In this document: positions 51,932-59,502 of the stretch, in pieces
Layout of the letters: each line of letters opens with the position of its first letter
Numbering within the stretch: position 1 is the stretch's first letter
DNA from: JAGWRA01 sp035534615
GTDB taxonomy: Bacteria; Acidobacteriota; Vicinamibacteria; Vicinamibacterales; CAVVIG01
DNA: 64,000 nucleotides
NCBI GenBank assembly: GCA_035534615.1
Contig: DATLRO010000082.1
Location: forward strand, 1-64,000
Direction of reading: 5' to 3'
Notes under the pieces: model-generated
What the model saw: the letters and a program-made list of their open reading frames with translations, nothing else
Told to the model about the DNA's origin: nothing
The model's database searches: none
Position numbers and translations under genes: made by a program

Positions 51932-52528
51932 TTACTTGGGCATGTGGCCGGGATGGCCGAGATCCTTGGCCCCGATCTGGACGTCCACGCCGTTCGGATC
52001 CTTCACGTGGAAGCTGTCCGAATCCTTCCGCGGGTTCAAGCCGTACTTCTTCAGCTCGGCTTCCATCGCGTCGGCGTTGAAGTTGTCGACCCCCATCATG
52101 AAGTGGGTGATCACCCCGGTCGGCTGGTTCGGCCGGAACGGCGGCCGGATCACCAGCATGCTCTCACCGAAGCCGAGGAAGGCCCCGTGCGGATCGCTGT
52201 GCCAGTCCTGCAGGTTGAACAGGTTCTGGTACCACATCTTGGACTCGTCCAGGTTCTTGACGGTGATGGCGATGTGGTTCACCGTCGTGGCATGAATGTC
52301 GGACGGGCCGAGGCGCTTCGCGGCCGCGAGGATCTCCGCCGCGGGCGGCTCGGGAATCCGTTTCATGCCCATGCCGCGCCCCGCGGGAGGCTGCGCCGCG
52401 TCGGCCGAGGCCGCGCCCACGCCCGCAATCGCGCCGCCCGCCAGCATCGCGAGCCCGCGCACGAGCTGCCGTCGCGAAAGGGTCCCCTTTTCGTAGCCCT
52501 GAATCAGATCGGAAATCGTCCGCTCCAT
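51932..52528 (-). CDS. Tat-exported VOC-family (glyoxalase-like) protein
   Basis: A 198-residue protein. A twin-arginine signal (LSRRQLVRGLAMLAGGAIAG, residues 17-36) suggests folded export. The mature part, from about residue 80, is a VOC domain: VNHIAITVKNLDESKMWYQNLFNL, GESMLVIRPP, THFMMGVDNFNADAMEAELKKYGL, and DSFHVKDPNGVDVQIGAK. H86 in the first strand and the C-terminal strand could form the metal site. The substrate is unknown. A GGAGAGG site precedes the ATG at 52528. Confidence 0.82.
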   Translation of the reverse strand: MERTISDLIQGYEKGTLSRRQLVRGLAMLAGGAIAGVGAASADAAQPPAGRGMGMKRIPEPPAAEILAAAKRLGPSDIHATTVNHIAITVKNLDESKMWYQNLFNLQDWHSDPHGAFLGFGESMLVIRPPFRPNQPTGVITHFMMGVDNFNADAMEAELKKYGLNPRKDSDSFHVKDPNGVDVQIGAKDLGHPGHMPK

Positions 52529-52661
52529 GCCTCTCCTCCAGACTGGTCCCGCCATACCGATATCGCGGATGCGACAATTCGAGAATGGCCGGCCAAGGTG
52601 CCCTCACCCTACCTCGCGCCGCGACCGACCGTCAAACAGATCCGCCTCAGGGAGGGCACCG

Positions 52662-53315
52662 CTAATACCGCCGCTTCTGCTGCCGCACGATGTCGAACTT
52701 GGCCGTGTCGGCGATCGCCATCACGGCCATGACCCCCGCCTGCACCGGGTCGGAGACGACCAGGTCGGCCGCCTCGGGCACGCTGCCGGCCATGTTCAGG
52801 GAGATGACGAGCATCCCCTTCGCCCGCACCTCTTCGACCGCCCGCGTAATCTCGCCGCCCATCAGCGACCCGGCCAGCACCAGGAGCCGCACGCGCGGCA
52901 GCCGGACCACGGCGCGCACGGCCGCGGCCAGCTCCTGCTCGCCGACGAGCGGAATCGTGTCGATCGAGATCCGTTCGCCGCGGATGTTGTGCCGATCGGC
53001 TTCCGTGATCGCCCCCATCGCGACCTGCCCGACCTGGGCTCCGCCCCCCATGACGATGATCCGCTTGCCGTAGATCTTCGACATCGACGGCGTCGCCCGC
53101 ACGTCCTTCACCCCCGGCACCCTGCCGAGGTCGTCCAGCACCGGCTCCGCGGCCCCGCCGACGGCGATCTCCAGGAAGACCTCCGCATCCCGATCCGGAT
53201 GCGGGATCAGATCCACATAGCTGATGTTGGCCTCGTGCTCGGCCAGGACCCGGGTGATGGCGAACAGCATGCCGGGACGGTCGGATACGGTCAGCAGAAT
53301 CGCGTGCGTCGTCAT
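52662..53315 (-). CDS. ACT-domain protein (DUF5612-like)
   Basis: A 217-residue cytoplasmic protein. Residues 1-75 are an ACT domain (AILLTVSDRPGMLFAITRVLAEHEANISYVDLI), the fold that binds amino acids for allosteric control. The second part starts KRIIVMGGGAQVGQVAMGAI at about residue 83 and resembles DUF5612, which I associate mainly with archaeal ACT proteins. No catalytic motif is seen, so it may be a sensor or regulator. It lies 511 bp from the Ehr-type gene cluster on the opposite strand. Confidence 0.7.
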   Translation of the reverse strand: MTTHAILLTVSDRPGMLFAITRVLAEHEANISYVDLIPHPDRDAEVFLEIAVGGAAEPVLDDLGRVPGVKDVRATPSMSKIYGKRIIVMGGGAQVGQVAMGAITEADRHNIRGERISIDTIPLVGEQELAAAVRAVVRLPRVRLLVLAGSLMGGEITRAVEEVRAKGMLVISLNMAGSVPEAADLVVSDPVQAGVMAVMAIADTAKFDIVRQQKRRY

Positions 53316-53826
53316 GGTCGGTGCAGCGCTCGGGCGCGGGTGGCAAGCAGGGCCGCCGGGCGTCGGACATCCGGCGGCGCGGACGGGACCTCGCTTTAAA
53401 GTAGCACGCCCCGTCTGCACGCCGCCCGCCGCCCTCACGGCGTCCGGCCCGTGCGAGGGCGTCCGCCGCCGGCCGGCCGCATGCCGCCAACCGGACGTGA
53501 CATGATGCGCACAGGAGCGGCCATGCGCCGCCATCATCGTCGCGATGGTCATGCTGGGCGTGTCGCTCAATTTTCGTCCTGACGTATCCGGCTGAACCTG
53601 AAGCCGCCCGAGACGGAGTTCGAGCGACACGTCCTGCTGCGGTTCTTCCACGCTCGTGGAAATCGTGAAGCGGCGGCTGGCGCCCGCCCTGGCCGCGGCC
53701 TCGGGGATCTGAGCCACGCGGACCGCCGCGGCGGAGGGTGGTTCGTCCCGTGGTAGGATAACCTGTGGTACGTCGAGACCTTCTGACGGTCAACCAGCTC
53801 GACCGTTGAGGCGCCTCGACCTTCCG
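53316..53826. other. 511-bp divergent intergenic region before the Ehr-type cluster
   Basis: Lies between the minus-strand ACT gene and the first plus-strand cluster gene. A TAGGAT at 53754-53759, about 70 bp before that gene, could be its -10 box. Short broken reading frames occur at 53520-53720, but none resembles a known protein. Confidence 0.4.
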
Positions 53827-54348
53827 ATGGCACTCTTCACCCGCCTCCTGCCTTCCACCGTCACCGAGCCGCTCGGCGCCGGCGAACACGACGCCCTTCA
53901 CGTCGCGCGCGAGATCGATCGCCGGGCGCAGCGCCTCTTCGGGCGCGCGCTGGCCATCCGCGAAGTGGACGCCGGGTCGTGCAACGGCTGCGAGATTGAA
54001 ATCAGCGGCCTGACCGGGCCGATCTACGACATGGAGCGGTTCGGCATGCATTTCGTCGCGTCGCCGCGCCATGCCGATCTCCTGCTGGTCACCGGGCCGG
54101 TCACCCGCAACATGGAGGTGCCGCTCCGGAAGACGTACGAGGCCACACCCGATCCGAAGCTCGTCGTGGCGGTCGGCGACTGCGCACGGACCTGCGGGGT
54201 CTTCCGCGGGAGCTACGCCGTCGCCGGCGGCGTGGGCGACATCGTGCCGGTCGATGTGTTCGTCGCCGGCTGCCCTCCCGAACCGACCGACATCCTGCGC
54301 GGCATCCTCGCCGCGCTCGACCGCCGGATCCCCGAAGTGAGTCGCTGA
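53827..54348 (+). CDS. Hydrogenase-4/complex I-like small subunit (HyfI/NuoB-like), Ehr-type
   Basis: A 173-residue iron-sulfur subunit homologous to HyfI/HycG and NuoB. The cysteines for the proximal [4Fe-4S] (N2-type) cluster are all present: C52-N-G-C55 in DAGSCNGCEIEISG, C119 in VAVGDCART, and C149 in VAGCPPEPTDIL; C123 is extra. The spaced C-x-x-C, not the adjacent Cys pair of NuoB, marks the group-4 hydrogenase type. It is the first gene of a six-gene unit read rightwards. An in-frame TTG at 53806 is an alternative start; neither has a strong ribosome binding site. It should sit on the cytoplasmic side of the membrane against the large subunit. Confidence 0.9.
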   Translation: MALFTRLLPSTVTEPLGAGEHDALHVAREIDRRAQRLFGRALAIREVDAGSCNGCEIEISGLTGPIYDMERFGMHFVASPRHADLLLVTGPVTRNMEVPLRKTYEATPDPKLVVAVGDCARTCGVFRGSYAVAGGVGDIVPVDVFVAGCPPEPTDILRGILAALDRRIPEVSR

Positions 54349-54349
54349 C

Positions 54350-56425
54350 ATGCCTTCGGCGCTCTGGCTGGCGCGTGCGGTGATGCTGGCGTACGCCTTC
54401 GGGGCGGTCGGCGCGCTCGTCAGCCGCGGCCGCGCCGGCCGGGCGCTCGGTGCCGCCGGCGCGCTGGCCGGGTCGCTGGCCGTGCTGTGCCTGGGCGTTC
54501 TCGTCCTGGCGGGAGGCACGCCCCTTCCGCTCCCCTCTCTCGTCTTCCCGATCAGCGGGGTCCTGCTGCGCGTCGACTCCCTCAGCGCCGTCTTCCTGCT
54601 GATCATCGGCCTGGTGGGGAGCGCGGCCGCGGTCTATGGCTACGGGTATTCCGCGCCGGCGCCCGGTCATCCGGTCGAACCGGCGACCGGCGGCGGGGCC
54701 GGCGGTCCACGGCCCCATCCGGACCCGCGGGCGATGGGCACGCTGCTGAATCTGCTGCTGGCCACGATGACGCTCCAGGTGCTCGCCGACAACGCGTTCA
54801 CCTTCCTGTTCGCCTGGGAAGCCATGTCGCTGGCCACGTGCCTGTTCGTGCTCACCGATGCCGCCGATCCGGAAGCGGTGCGGGCGGCCCGCTGGTACCT
54901 CGGCATGAGCCACGCCGGCTTCGCCGCGCTGGTCGGCCTGCTGCTCCTGCTGTCGGGCGGCGACCTGACCATCCCGTTCGAGGTGGTGCGCCAGGCGACG
55001 CTCACGGCGGGCGTCCGGGACGCGGTCTTTCTGCTGGCCGTGTTCGCGTTCGGCACCAAGGCCGGCCTCGTGCCGCTGCACGTCTGGCTGCCGATGGCCC
55101 ATCCGGTGGCCCCGAGCCAGGCGTCGGCGCTGATGTCGGCCGTCGTCCTGAAGATGGGGATTTACGGGCTGCTGCGGATCGTCGTCGATCTGATGCACGG
55201 CGGCCCGGCGTGGTGGGGCGGCGTGCTGCTCGGCGCCGGTGCGCTGTCGGCCGTCTTCGGCATCCTGTACGCGCTGCTCGAATCCGACTTGAAGCGGCTG
55301 CTCGCGTTTTCCTCGATCGAGAACATCGGCATCATCTGGATGGCGATCGGCGCCGGGCTGATCTTCCTGAGTTACGGGCTCCTGCTGCCCGCCTCGGTGG
55401 CCTTCGCGGGCGCGCTGTACCACGCCCTGAATCACGCCGCGTTCAAGGGGCTGCTGTTCATGGGCGCCGGCGCCGTGCAGCGGTCGACCGGGACGCGCAA
55501 CATGGAGCGGCTCGGCGGCCTCATCGGCACGATGCCGTGGACCGCCGGGCTGTTTCTGATCGGCGCGGCCGCCGTCGCGGCGCTGCCGCCGCTGAACGGC
55601 TTCGCGTCGGAATGGCTGATCTTCCAGGCCCTGCTCGAGGGGTTCCGGATTCCGCAGCCGTCGACGGCGCTGCTCATGCCGATTGCCGTCGGCATCCTCG
55701 CCCTGGCCAGCGGCCTGACGGCCGCCTGCTTCGTCAAGGCGTTCGGCATCACGTTTCTCGCGATTCCGCGCTCGCCGGCCGCCGAACGGGCGTCAGAGGC
55801 GCCGTTCTCGATGCGCGCCGGCATGGCCCTGCTGGCCGCCGCATGCATCGCGCTCGGGCTGGGGCCGTTCGTCGTGGTGCCGCGGCTCAGCGGCGCGCTG
55901 GAGGCCATGGGCCTCACCGCCCCGGGACCGCCCTCCCCGCCGCTCGTCACGCGGCCCCTGGGCATCGCGGGCACCACCGGCCAGATGTCGCCCGTCCTGC
56001 TGGCGGCCGGCCTGCTCGGGATCGTCGCGCTCGTCCACATCGGCCTCCGGCTCGCCGGGGCGCGGGCGCCCGTCCGGCGGGTGGATGCCTGGGGCTGCGG
56101 CCGGATCCGGCAGACGCCGCGGATGCAGTACACGTCGGCGGCGTTCGCGGAGCCGCTGCGGCGCGTGTTCGCCGAGCTGTATCGGCCGACCGACGATCTC
56201 ACGGTGCACGTGCACCCGGCCTCCGAATACTTCGTGCAGTCGATCGAATACCACGCGGCCGTCAGCCCGTGGATCGATCGGTTGATCTACCGTCCGATGC
56301 TCGGGCTCCTGACCCGGATCGCCGGCCGGGTACGGGCGATGCAGGGCGGGTCGCTGCACCTGTACCTGCTGTACCTCTGCGTGGCGCTGCTGGTGGCGCT
56401 GCTCGCGTCACGGTGGCTGGGATGA
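54350..56425 (+). CDS. Proton/ion-translocating membrane subunit (HyfB-like)
   Basis: A 691-residue polytopic protein of the NuoL/Mrp antiporter family, close to HyfB/HycC in length and layout. About 15 membrane segments are seen. Ion-path features include the lysine in KAGLVPLHVWLPMAHPVAPSQASALMSAVVLKMG near 240 and the LLAFSSIENIGIIWMAIG region near 315. The C-terminal soluble part has WGCGRIRQTPRMQYTSAAFAEPLRRVF, typical of HyfB. The start is one base after the previous stop. It would pump protons or sodium when the complex turns over. Confidence 0.92.
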   Translation: MPSALWLARAVMLAYAFGAVGALVSRGRAGRALGAAGALAGSLAVLCLGVLVLAGGTPLPLPSLVFPISGVLLRVDSLSAVFLLIIGLVGSAAAVYGYGYSAPAPGHPVEPATGGGAGGPRPHPDPRAMGTLLNLLLATMTLQVLADNAFTFLFAWEAMSLATCLFVLTDAADPEAVRAARWYLGMSHAGFAALVGLLLLLSGGDLTIPFEVVRQATLTAGVRDAVFLLAVFAFGTKAGLVPLHVWLPMAHPVAPSQASALMSAVVLKMGIYGLLRIVVDLMHGGPAWWGGVLLGAGALSAVFGILYALLESDLKRLLAFSSIENIGIIWMAIGAGLIFLSYGLLLPASVAFAGALYHALNHAAFKGLLFMGAGAVQRSTGTRNMERLGGLIGTMPWTAGLFLIGAAAVAALPPLNGFASEWLIFQALLEGFRIPQPSTALLMPIAVGILALASGLTAACFVKAFGITFLAIPRSPAAERASEAPFSMRAGMALLAAACIALGLGPFVVVPRLSGALEAMGLTAPGPPSPPLVTRPLGIAGTTGQMSPVLLAAGLLGIVALVHIGLRLAGARAPVRRVDAWGCGRIRQTPRMQYTSAAFAEPLRRVFAELYRPTDDLTVHVHPASEYFVQSIEYHAAVSPWIDRLIYRPMLGLLTRIAGRVRAMQGGSLHLYLLYLCVALLVALLASRWLG

Positions 56426-57366
56426 CGGCGACCGCGTGGCTGGCGGCCGTGCAGACGCTGCTGGCGGTCGGGCTCGCGCCCGGGCTGGCCGGCGTCGTGC
56501 GCCGGCTGAAGGCGCGGCTGCAGGGCCGGATCGGTCCGCCGATCGGCCAGCCGTACCGCGAGCTGCGCAAGCTGCTGCAGAAGGAGCCGCTCGTCGCGCA
56601 CCACGCCTCCTGGCTGTTCCGGGCCACGCCGTTCATCGTCTTTGCGACGACGGTGGCGGTCGCGGCGCTGGTGCCGCTGCTGGCCGTGGGACTGCCGATC
56701 TATGCGGTCGGCGATCTGATCGTCGTCGTGTACCTGCTGCTGGCCGGCACGTTCTTCCTCGCGCTCGCCGGTCTCGATCCCGGCTCGCCGTTCGGCGGCA
56801 TGGGCGCGAGCCGGGAGATGACGATTGCGGCGCTCGCCGAGCCGGTGATTGGCGTCGCGATCTTCGCGCTGGCCCTGACGGCCGATTCGACCAATCTCGG
56901 GCGGATTGCCGCCCGGATGCTCGCGCATCCGGCCACGGCCGTGAGCCCGGGTCACCTGCTCGCGTTCGCCGCGCTGTTCATCGTGACGCTCGCCGAGACC
57001 GGGCGGCTGCCGGTGGACAATCCGTCGACGCACCTCGAGCTGACGATGATCCACGAGGCGATGCTGCTGGAGTATTCGGGCCGGTACCTGGCCCTGCTGG
57101 AATGGGCGGCCGACATCAAGCTGTTCGTCTTCTTCGCGCTGCTGGCCAATCTGTTCGTTCCCTGGGGCCTGGCCGTCACGCTGACGCCGCTGGCGCTGGC
57201 CGTGGCACTCGGCGCCCTCGCGCTCAAACTGGGCGTCCTGGCGCTGGCGCTGGCCCTCCTGGAGACCCGCGTGGCCAAGCTGCGCCTGTTCCGCGTGCCC
57301 GAGCTGCTGAGCGTATCGTTCGTGCTCGCGCTGCTGGCGGTCACCGCGTCGCTGCTCGGCCGGTGA
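56422..57366 (+). CDS. Membrane anchor subunit (HyfC/NuoH-like)
   Basis: A 314-residue membrane protein with about eight helices, homologous to HyfC/HycD and NuoH, which links the soluble arm to the ion-pumping arm. It has the first loop RRLKARLQGRIGPPIGQPYRELRKLLQKE near 28, PGSPFGGMGASREMTIAALAEP near 122, and ETGRLPVDNPSTHLELTMIHEAMLLEYSG near 193, with the conserved charged residues. The ATG overlaps the HyfB-like stop by four bases (ATGA). Confidence 0.93.
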   Translation: MTATAWLAAVQTLLAVGLAPGLAGVVRRLKARLQGRIGPPIGQPYRELRKLLQKEPLVAHHASWLFRATPFIVFATTVAVAALVPLLAVGLPIYAVGDLIVVVYLLLAGTFFLALAGLDPGSPFGGMGASREMTIAALAEPVIGVAIFALALTADSTNLGRIAARMLAHPATAVSPGHLLAFAALFIVTLAETGRLPVDNPSTHLELTMIHEAMLLEYSGRYLALLEWAADIKLFVFFALLANLFVPWGLAVTLTPLALAVALGALALKLGVLALALALLETRVAKLRLFRVPELLSVSFVLALLAVTASLLGR

Positions 57367-57381
57367 CCGGGTGATGACGCC

Positions 57382-58029
57382 ATGAGACTGTTCGCGCAAC
57401 TGTCCGCCCTCGGATCGAGCGCCATGCTGCTGCTGGCGTTGATCCCGCTGTGGCGCCACACCGTGCGGGCGTACGCGCGGGCGTTCACGTGGCAGTCGCT
57501 GACCCTGGCCGGCCTGACCGCCCTCACCGCGTACTTCTCCGGGGACGCCGAGCTCTACGCGGTGGCGGCGCTGCTGCTGGGGCTGAAGGTCGTCGTGATT
57601 CCGCGGCTGCTCGCACGGATGGACCGGCGGTTCGGCTCCGAGATCCAGCCGTACCTCAACGCCACGACCTCGGTGCTGACGGCCGGCGTGCTCGTCCTCT
57701 TCGCCTACATCGTCGCCGAACCGCTGCTGCTGGCCAGCCGGCTGCCGACCCGGGGCGGCATCCCGCTCGCCCTCGGCCTGATTTTCGTCAGCCTGCTGAT
57801 CATCGTGAGCCGGAAGCGCGCGCTCACGCAGGTGATCGGCTTCCTGATGCTGGAGAACGGCATCGCGCTGCTCGCGGTGCTGGCCGCCTACGGCGTGCCG
57901 CTGGTCGTCGAGATCGGCGTGTTCATGGACGCCCTCATGGGGTTCCTGGTCATGCAGATCTTCGTGTACCAGATTCACGAGACGTTCGAGAGCCTCGACG
58001 TCGAACAGCTCAGCCGCCTGAAGGATTGA
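57382..58029 (+). CDS. HyfE-like membrane subunit
   Basis: A 215-residue membrane protein with about six helices, matching E. coli HyfE in size. The N-terminal half aligns with LGLKVVVIPRLLARMDRRFG near 67. The second half resembles NuoK (LTQVIGFLMLENGIALLAVLAAYGVPLVVEIGVFMDALMGFLVMQIFVYQIHETFESLD), including the buried glutamates in LMLENGIAL and VVEIGVF. It starts 15 bp after the HyfC-like gene. Confidence 0.92.
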   Translation: MRLFAQLSALGSSAMLLLALIPLWRHTVRAYARAFTWQSLTLAGLTALTAYFSGDAELYAVAALLLGLKVVVIPRLLARMDRRFGSEIQPYLNATTSVLTAGVLVLFAYIVAEPLLLASRLPTRGGIPLALGLIFVSLLIIVSRKRALTQVIGFLMLENGIALLAVLAAYGVPLVVEIGVFMDALMGFLVMQIFVYQIHETFESLDVEQLSRLKD

Positions 58030-58053
58030 TCCCGGGGGAACCGGGCGCGCACG

Positions 58054-59502
58054 ATGATTTTTCTCTGGCTCCTGTCGCCGCCCCTGGCCGCCGCGCTCGC
58101 CGGGCTGGCCCTGCCGGTCCGGCCGGCCCGGCTCGTCAACGTCGTCCTGGCGCTGGTGCCGGCCGGCGCCGCGGTCGTCCTGTGGCAGCGGGCGCTCGCC
58201 GGCGTGCCGACCGTCTGGCCGGCCGGGGCGTTCCTGCGCGCCGACGCCCTGTCGACGATTCTGGCCCTCTGCATCGCCTTCGTCGGCGCCCTGGTCGCCT
58301 GGTTCGGGCCCGGCGCCGGCCGTGAAGACGGCTACCAGCCCGCGCAGATCCGCCGGTTCACGGCGCTGTCGAACGTCTTCACCTTCACGATGCTGGGCGC
58401 GGTGGTCGTCAACAACGTGGGCGTGATGTGGGTCGCGATCGAGGCGACGACCATCGTGTCGGCGCTCCTGATCCCGCTGGTGATGTCGAAGGCGTCGGTC
58501 GAAGCCTCCTGGAAGTACATCGTCATCTGCTCGGTCGGCATCGCGCTGGCGTTCGTCGGCACGGTGCTCGCCTACTTCGACTTCGTGAATCTGGCGGGGC
58601 CGCTCGGCGGCGCGCTGAACTGGACGGTGCTGCTGGCCGCAGCCCCCAGACTCCACGCCGACGTCATCCGCCTCGCGTTCGTGTTCCTGCTGATCGGCTA
58701 CGGCACGAAAGCCGGGCTGTCGCCGATGCACACGTGGCTGCCGGACGCGCACGCCGAGGCCCCGGCGCCGCTGTCGGCCATGATGTCGGGCACGCTGCTC
58801 GCCGTGGCCCTGTACGCCATTGCACGCTGGAAGATGGTGGTCGACGCGGCGGGCCAGGAAGCATTCGCGAACGGACTGCTGCTGACGATCGGGCTGCTGA
58901 CCGTGGCCATCGCGACCTTCAGCCTCGTCCTCCAGCGCAGCTTCAAGCGCATGCTGGCCTATTCCAGCATCGAGCACACGGGGCTCACCTGCCTCGGCCT
59001 CGCCCTCGGCCCGCTCGGGATCTTCGCCGCGCTGCTCCACCTCGTCAACCACAGCGTCGCCAAGTCGACGGCATTCGTGCTCGCCGGCCGGGTGCAGCAC
59101 CGGTACCACACGACCGAGTTCACCCGGGTCACCGGCCTGCTGGCGACCATGCCGCAGACGGCGGCCGCCTTCGCCGCCGGCCTCGTGGCGCTGCTCGGCC
59201 TGCCGCCCTTCGGCCTGTTCGTGTCCGAACTGGCGCTGTTCCGCGCCGGGTTCGCGACCGGCCACCCGTGGGCGACGGGCGTCGTGCTGACGCTCGTGGT
59301 CATCGCGTTCGTCTCGATCCTCGGCCACCTCGCCGGCATGTTGTACGGCCCGCCATCCGAGGGCGTGAGCCACGGCGAGCCGGACCGGTGGATGCTCCTG
59401 CCGGTGCTGATCCCGGTCGCCATCCTGCTCGTGCTGGGTCTGAGTCTGCCGTCGTCCCTCAGCGGGCTGCTGGCGCGCGGCGTGGAGGTCTTCGGCCGAT
59501 GA
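58054..59502 (+). CDS. Antiporter-like membrane subunit (HyfF/NuoM-like)
   Basis: A 482-residue polytopic protein of the NuoL/M/N family, second ion-channel subunit of the complex. Key features are NVGVMWVAIEATTIVSALLIPLV near 123, the KAGLSPMHTWLPDAHAEAPAPLSAMMSG region near 217 (channel lysine and histidine), and KRMLAYSSIEHTGLTCLGLALG near 295. It is somewhat shorter than E. coli HyfF. Only two antiporter-like subunits occur here; a HyfD equivalent is missing. The next gene overlaps its stop by four bases. Confidence 0.92.
   Translation: MIFLWLLSPPLAAALAGLALPVRPARLVNVVLALVPAGAAVVLWQRALAGVPTVWPAGAFLRADALSTILALCIAFVGALVAWFGPGAGREDGYQPAQIRRFTALSNVFTFTMLGAVVVNNVGVMWVAIEATTIVSALLIPLVMSKASVEASWKYIVICSVGIALAFVGTVLAYFDFVNLAGPLGGALNWTVLLAAAPRLHADVIRLAFVFLLIGYGTKAGLSPMHTWLPDAHAEAPAPLSAMMSGTLLAVALYAIARWKMVVDAAGQEAFANGLLLTIGLLTVAIATFSLVLQRSFKRMLAYSSIEHTGLTCLGLALGPLGIFAALLHLVNHSVAKSTAFVLAGRVQHRYHTTEFTRVTGLLATMPQTAAAFAAGLVALLGLPPFGLFVSELALFRAGFATGHPWATGVVLTLVVIAFVSILGHLAGMLYGPPSEGVSHGEPDRWMLLPVLIPVAILLVLGLSLPSSLSGLLARGVEVFGR

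Noticed and set aside
53520..53720. Possible gene remnant before the Ehr-type cluster
   Set aside because: Short stretches in several frames look vaguely protein-like (for example AIIVAMVMLGVSLNF), but no frame stays open and no family match is evident.
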